A program made the position numbers and the translations under genes. The notes below the pieces were generated by a model. That model worked only from the letters and a program-made list of their open reading frames with translations, was not told the origin of the DNA and did no database searches. A stretch of DNA of 64,000 nt, from positions 44,336 through 108,335 of the forward strand of contig QNGE01001266.1 of assembly GCA_008508345.1 (NCBI GenBank). Reading direction: 5' to 3'. This document shows positions 59,001-64,000 of this stretch, in pieces (positions within the stretch are counted from its first letter, which is position 1; each line of letters starts with the position of its first letter). Source of the stretch: Paragonimus westermani. Taxonomy: Eukaryota; Platyhelminthes; Trematoda; Plagiorchiida; Troglotrematidae.

Positions 59001-62000
59001 TGTGTTTGACCCCGTTTTCTAGGTGCTTCAGGAGATTGGCCATGCGGAATTTCATAATCCAACATCTTCATCCACTTGCTTTTTGCGTACAGATAGCTTT
59101 GTTTTTCTACACCACCACTATCTGTTGCAACACTACTTCTTTCATACTCGTTGCCATACCTGCACCCGATTGGCCTTTTGGAATTGGGTGTGACCCATGT
59201 GGAGGATTGTGGTCTAGCTACAAACAAGACTGCCAAACTGGGCCCACATAGCCTTTTTTCAGCATAAAGAAACGTACATCGAAAGATTAATCTTTACGAA
59301 CTGGGTATTGTGATCGAACTTGATATCTGCATGAGGATGGGTGCACACAATGGTACCTATCGCTTATCAAGGTCCAACTGAATGCTTTTTCGATGGAGGC
59401 ATCGCAATGCCCCGGGTAGTTTGTTTTGAAGCTCACATGCTTCGCTTGATTTCTTGCGATTCACTATGGTCTCATCTGAATGGTATGGTAAACTGTTTAT
59501 GTGAGTTGTGGGCTGCAAATCACAACTGATTGTTTCTAGCTTACTTAAAATGGAGTGAAAAGGATGCACCATGACAAGCTTCTACTGCTATTCCACCTTT
59601 TAACGAGTTATTTTTCTTACTATCAAGCCGACAACAGTCAATTTTTTAGACAACAAACTCACGAGTGTCAATCAAGAGGTGTGATGAGAATTCTTGAATG
59701 ATATCTGTATCAAATTAATTATGCACAAAAGTTTGAAAACTGTCCACCACCACTCCGGACTGCCATGATGCTCCTAAGCTGAAGCACTGACCTAACGCTA
59801 TCAGACCAATTAAGCATCAAATGCCTTGAAACCAGACACTTCCCTTAAGTACTTAGTTGACATTACAATTCCCAGACCGTATTACAAGTGTCCTTGGCCT
59901 GAACTAAATGTAGGGTGACTGAGACTCGGACGTTTTAACACTTCATTAAGTAGTTGTATTGTCGTACCAAACAGATTTAAACTGACCGACTGAGAATGCG
60001 GAACATTTGAAAGCTTCAACAGATGTGTCCATACCTTCTTGTAAGGCGTAGCCAAGCCTAGGTTTGTTGTAGGATTAGTGGCTGTTATCGGATTGACAAT
60101 AAAAATGATCTGCTACGAGGTGGAGTGACAGTACAACTTTATCGTGGAGTTTACTTGTTTTATCATTTGAGCCATCTGGGTGGATTTCTACATGTATTTA
60201 CGAGAATGGCGTTTATTAACGGAACAGGGTTCGGGTAGATACACCTGTTGAACGCTGGCATTTTGTTTTAAACATTTGGACTGTTGTGAGGCCTAGCTAG
60301 GTTTTGTTCCACATCGTGGAAGTGACACCAGTGCGGTAGGATGTGTGACAGATCCGTTCTGAGCATGTCCACAAACTGGGTTATGTGCCGTCAATCGCCT
60401 ACGTCTGATCGATCACGTCTACAGGCTGGCGGGCTCGCTACACAGACGTGCCACAGCCCGCCGCCAAAATAGTGGAAAATTTTACCCCGTCACCCATTCT
60501 GCCAACATCGTCATTTTGACGACATTTTGTCTCGACAGTTATTGTCTATGGCAGGACCATCTCCGACGCGTGTTCATCGGGCGTTGTTATCACGTTTAGC
60601 GTCATTCAGAGATCGGCGGTTAATCTCCACGTAGGTTATCAGACTCAGGATAACGACAACGTGTACAGCTGTGATTACAGACTTCCTTGTGGGCGACGCG
60701 TATAAATACAAATCCATCACTTTGTCAGGGCTATGTTCAAATACCCATCTGTAAAAAATTGTTCGGTATATGTCTGCTTGTGCCAATCTGCTGCGGACGC
60801 CTTTGTGTGGGTAGACTGCATTTAAATCCGCAATTACTTTGGGGAGTATACGACATAGCGGATGTTGACCAACTATACAGGTGTAAATCAATCAGGTCAC
60901 CTTAGAAAAATAGGGTCTGGAATTATTGTAAATAAGCTGCCAATCATAGCAGACCGAAACTCTCACAACTTGCATGTTGTGTTGTTATACTTATGGGCCT
61001 ACGTAACTTCTAACTTCCAGTTTGCTACCATCTCGTACAGGCTGCAATAGATAAGTGCTAAATCGGTTCATTTAAGTCATGTTCTAGTTACAGTGGAGCT
61101 CTCAGATTTGTATTAGGATTTCACGTAATTACCAGCTTGCGACGCACATCTTCACTGACTGTGATCAACAGGACCCATGCACTCAGTCTTGGCACAACGC
61201 GTTAGTCTTGTCTCAACATTGAAATGTTTGACACTTTTCCCCTCTATGTTTAATAACTCGACCTATGCAATTATGTCACAAAGTGGTATGCAAACCGACG
61301 ATCGATGTCTTCCTCTCAGTTTGCTCGTGACGACCTTTTGAATGAGCTGTATGGTCGGAGCTTCGGTGTAACACATCCAGTCATTCAAAGCTGTCATATC
61401 GAGCGCATCTTATCAAGCCCCCATCATCTGATAACATACCTTTTGTTGTAATTCTGTCAACAGTATCAACGCCGTTACATTTATTTCTCATATCAAATAA
61501 AGCCACCCTGAGACTCATCTTGTGAATCTATTTTACACATGGGTTTCGAGGTATAGTTGAATAGTCGATGTGAACCTTTTGGTTTTGCAACTAAATGACA
61601 ATACATTACTACCTTGTTTCATTTACCCTTCTTCTGACAAGTTGCGCCAGATTCAAGTTAAGCTCTTAATCCCATTTTCAACTGGTATCCTTGGAACAGA
61701 AACACGACTCAAGTTTTATTGTTGTTGTTGAAGGTCGTCCGTTGCGTGTGTGTCCTGAGGGGCTACCGGGATTTGAACTTCAGTGATTATTTCCATGAAG
61801 TAATCGTGTTGACCACCTTGACATCGACCACGCATTAGTTTCGACCGCATTGGCACATGTACATACTTACTTGGATGGATGTATGCCGCACATTAATTTG
61901 AGTAATGTATAACTGCAATCGAATGTGAACGCCAGAACAGTGTGGAACTTCAAACCCCCAGAACAGTAAAAGTAACCCGTCCTGTTTGGTTTACAGAATC

Positions 62001-62066
62001 ACCACAAATAAGGGTCTTGAGGAGTTGTCATATGTCACCAAAATGCTCTTAATGTTTTTTGTTCAG
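56010..62066. other. No recognised gene (about 6 kb)
   Basis: Searched by eye for the missing BCKDHA exons (Gly-His-His-Ser/Thr loop, Asn-Tyr-Trp) and none were seen. Two minus-strand ORFs, 58976-59236 and 58655-58954, are adjacent and moderately protein-like but unassigned. The minus ORF 60574-60891 ends in one hydrophobic segment followed by basic residues. Confidence 0.35.
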
Positions 62067-62282
62067 AAATGTGTGGCAGATTGATGCAGTTCCAATAAAA
62101 CAACACGGTGAAGTTGTTTTGTTGAGCGAGGCGAAAAATGGGTCAAATTGTTTTGATATGATTCGTGACGGGAAATGTGAACTACCAAAACAACCGTTGA
62201 GTAACCAAGTTGGAATTGGACCTCATTTTCCCTTCTACTGGAAATACTTTCAACCACTTGAAATAAGCGTCGATGACAACGA
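62067..62282 (+). CDS. Probable internal exon of unrecognised gene
   Basis: Strong acceptor (TTTTTTGTTCAG) and donor (GA/GTAAGT) flank a 216-bp stop-free frame encoding NVWQIDAVPIKQHGEVVLLSE, CFDMIRDGKCELP, GPHFPFYWKYFQPLEI. The composition is protein-like, with Trp, Cys and Tyr well represented. It enters with one base of a codon left and exits after two bases. No family recognised; it does not match the C-terminal part of BCKDHA. Confidence 0.55.
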
Positions 62283-62885
62283 GTAAGTTAGTTCCACAAT
62301 CAACTGGGGAAATCAACGTGTAAGCGAGACCAAGGACTTCTTGGTAGGATCAAGACTCTAATAAGATTTGTATCGGGTTCCAGGCGGACTTAGGACAAAG
62401 GGAACAGCTTTGCAGCATTATTTTTTATTGCAACATCGTTCCCAGACCAATGGAAAAAACTTTATACCAGAGGCTTTGTGCGACTAATCCCAGGGTTGGC
62501 TGTACGGAACGACTTGATAGAGTGCTACTGAGATGCCCATGCTATCGGCACATAGTAGACCTGAATTCGATAGTCGGTACTGACCCCCTGCAGAGAAAGA
62601 GTTGAGGTAACTTCCTGTTCAACTGGAACATTGATTAAGATCCTCATACAGACCTGAAGGCCTGCTGAAGCGCTTTGTTTTCTTGGGTGGCAGACTTGGT
62701 TTGTTTGAAAGCAATTGGCAATGATAAAAGAAAGATTGGTTGACATAATTCTCAACTGTAATGGAGGCTACATCGACATTTTCAATGGAACCTGTATGCG
62801 AGCCACAGTATCTTCTGATCAGGCTCGAGGTTGTTTTGAATTGATTAATGACTGATCTCGCACACTTCTTGACACTTGTGACCAG

Positions 62886-63110
62886 TGACAAGTGCATCCT
62901 TGCTCAACAGTTAAATAAATGGTTCGCAAATTTCGTGCATGACAAGCAGGAAGGGACTGTAATGGTCCACCGGATCCGGAGAAAGTCAGACTTGTTAGGT
63001 CGGTGGACTTTTCTGAATCGCGATGACGTAAACCCCGATGTATTCTGCTACTTTGATGGTGATCGGGCGTGTGCACTGACTAGGACTTCGGCTCTTCCAA
63101 GCACGACCAT
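62886..63110 (+). CDS. Probable next exon of the same gene
   Basis: Acceptor CTTGTGACCAG, donor CAT/GTAAGA. Starting with one base, it completes the split codon of the 62067-62282 exon, so the two are phase-compatible. Encodes DKCILAQQLNKWFANFVHDKQ, VMVHRIRRKSDLLGRWTFL, NPDVFCYFDGDRACAL. Family unknown. 62712-62855 has another open frame (CNGGYIDIFNGTCM) whose relation to this gene is unclear. Confidence 0.45.
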
Positions 63111-63682
63111 GTAAGACTGGCCTGAGGGGAACAGTTACATGAAAGATAGATGCACTCATAAGATTGTTTGTAGAACTACTGACCGTGTAAAGGTACTTAA
63201 ACGGTGAGACAAGTATTGTGGACATACAAAAGAATCATTCTTTTCACCTGCGGCACTGCTGTTCTCCGACTGAAGAAGGAAGGTGCCAGGAAGAGTATCC
63301 CCAAATACGAGAGCCCACCGGTCGCCTAACAGTTGACCGTGACTACCGAGGTGTTATCAAATACGGTAGAAAACTTCCTGTATCTATCAAAAGCCTGGTG
63401 TAGCTTCGAATGCATCCAATACCCGCAGCAGTGATCAGAATCCGGCAGCATTTTCTTATTCGCGGCCCTCTTGGGCCAAGCAGGCACTTTACTACCATGC
63501 GGTTGACATTTGAGCCATTGATTTCGGGTGGAATCTTTCAAGAAAACCCTGTCTTCGGACTTTGAGTTGAGCCTCTCAACTCAACTCCTCACGACGCAAA
63601 CGACCTGGAGTGTCACTGTTTGTCGTTCTCCATTGACAGGGGTGTTATTCATCCATCACGATTTTCGCGTTTTATTTCGCAG

Positions 63683-63846
63683 ACTTATTTTTCTTTCCCT
63701 CCTGTGCGTTCGGGCGATAATTTCTTTCTGACGCCAAGACAACTTGTAGATGGAACCTTCAGTTTCCGTTTCCTCCTCCAAGTAGGTCGACAAGCTGCCT
63801 TGAAAGTTCCTCTAACAGATCTAGAGCTGGATGTGTACTCTGTTTG
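63683..63846 (+). CDS. Possible further exon, unrecognised gene
   Basis: Acceptor TTATTTCGCAG; 54 codons plus two bases, encoding TYFSFPPVRSGDNFFL, RQLVDGTFSFRFLLQVGRQ, LELDVYSV. It either ends at TAG 63848-63850 or splices at GTAGAC (63847) to an acceptor at 63930, giving a short C-terminus ending at TGA 63971. It is not phase-compatible with the exon ending at 63110, so a linking exon is missing or it is unrelated. Confidence 0.35.
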
Positions 63847-64000
63847 GTAGACGCGAATATGCGACTCTTTTGTCCTTTTCCTCTTGATTTCACTTTTATG
63901 TGACTATCCATTCAAGTACTTCTCTCTCAGGGTTTGTGATGACGCCAAAACTGAATCCTGCTGTCAAATTTGAATAGGGATCTCGGTGAGTTCTAAAGCA

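Noticed and set aside
62067..63970. The missing 3' exons of BCKDHA
   Set aside because: The encoded peptides show none of the expected C-terminal E1-alpha features (Gly-His-His-Ser/Thr loop, Asp-rich segment, Asn-Tyr-Trp).

Overview
The window is eukaryotic, gene-poor and repeat-rich, with spliced genes, introns as short as 41 and 43 bp, and several families of decayed retroelements. The LINE copies resemble RTE-like and CR1-like elements common in flukes. Together with the tiny introns this suggests a digenean trematode (flatworm); the species cannot be fixed from the sequence and this is inference.

Layout. 0-4.4 kb: fragments of APE-type LINE reverse transcriptase in both orientations, sharing a 3' tail with a TGTCTATGATGATGAT-type repeat. 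7.5-11.6 kb: two minus-strand remnants of a second, CR1-like LINE. 16.9-24.3 kb: a 3,058-bp inverted repeat whose arms look essentially identical, around a 1,261-bp spacer that carries a LINE ORF1-like fragment. 25.5-28.0 kb: minus-strand LINE endonuclease and RT, stopping at a 723-bp assembly gap (27973-28695). 33.3-34.7 kb: a palindrome-dense non-coding island, apparently nested terminal-inverted-repeat elements, one of which splits a LINE 3' UTR. 35.8-37.0 kb: an inverted repeat with a hammerhead-like core, a Ty3/gypsy integrase relic and a LINE C-terminus. 39.7-43.3 kb: a long decayed minus-strand LINE plus an endonuclease fragment.

46.3-50.5 kb holds the one confidently identified host gene: six plus-strand exons of the E1-alpha subunit of the mitochondrial branched-chain 2-oxoacid dehydrogenase (BCKDHA), from the initiator Met and probable targeting peptide through the thiamine-diphosphate region. 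The 3' exons, including the one for the regulatory phosphorylation loop, were not found. The intron after exon 6 holds a structurally complete Ty3/gypsy retrotransposon (51032-56004) in antisense orientation. It has 406-bp LTRs differing at about four positions and a 5-bp target duplication GAGGT, but its coding frame is broken and the integrase second catalytic Asp is Gly.

62.0-64.0 kb: two or three probable exons of an unrecognised plus-strand gene; the first two are compatible in splice phase. Long stretches elsewhere (1.2-2.8, 4.4-7.5, 11.6-16.9, 28.7-33.3, 37-39.6, 43.4-46.3, 56-62 kb) show no gene I can support.
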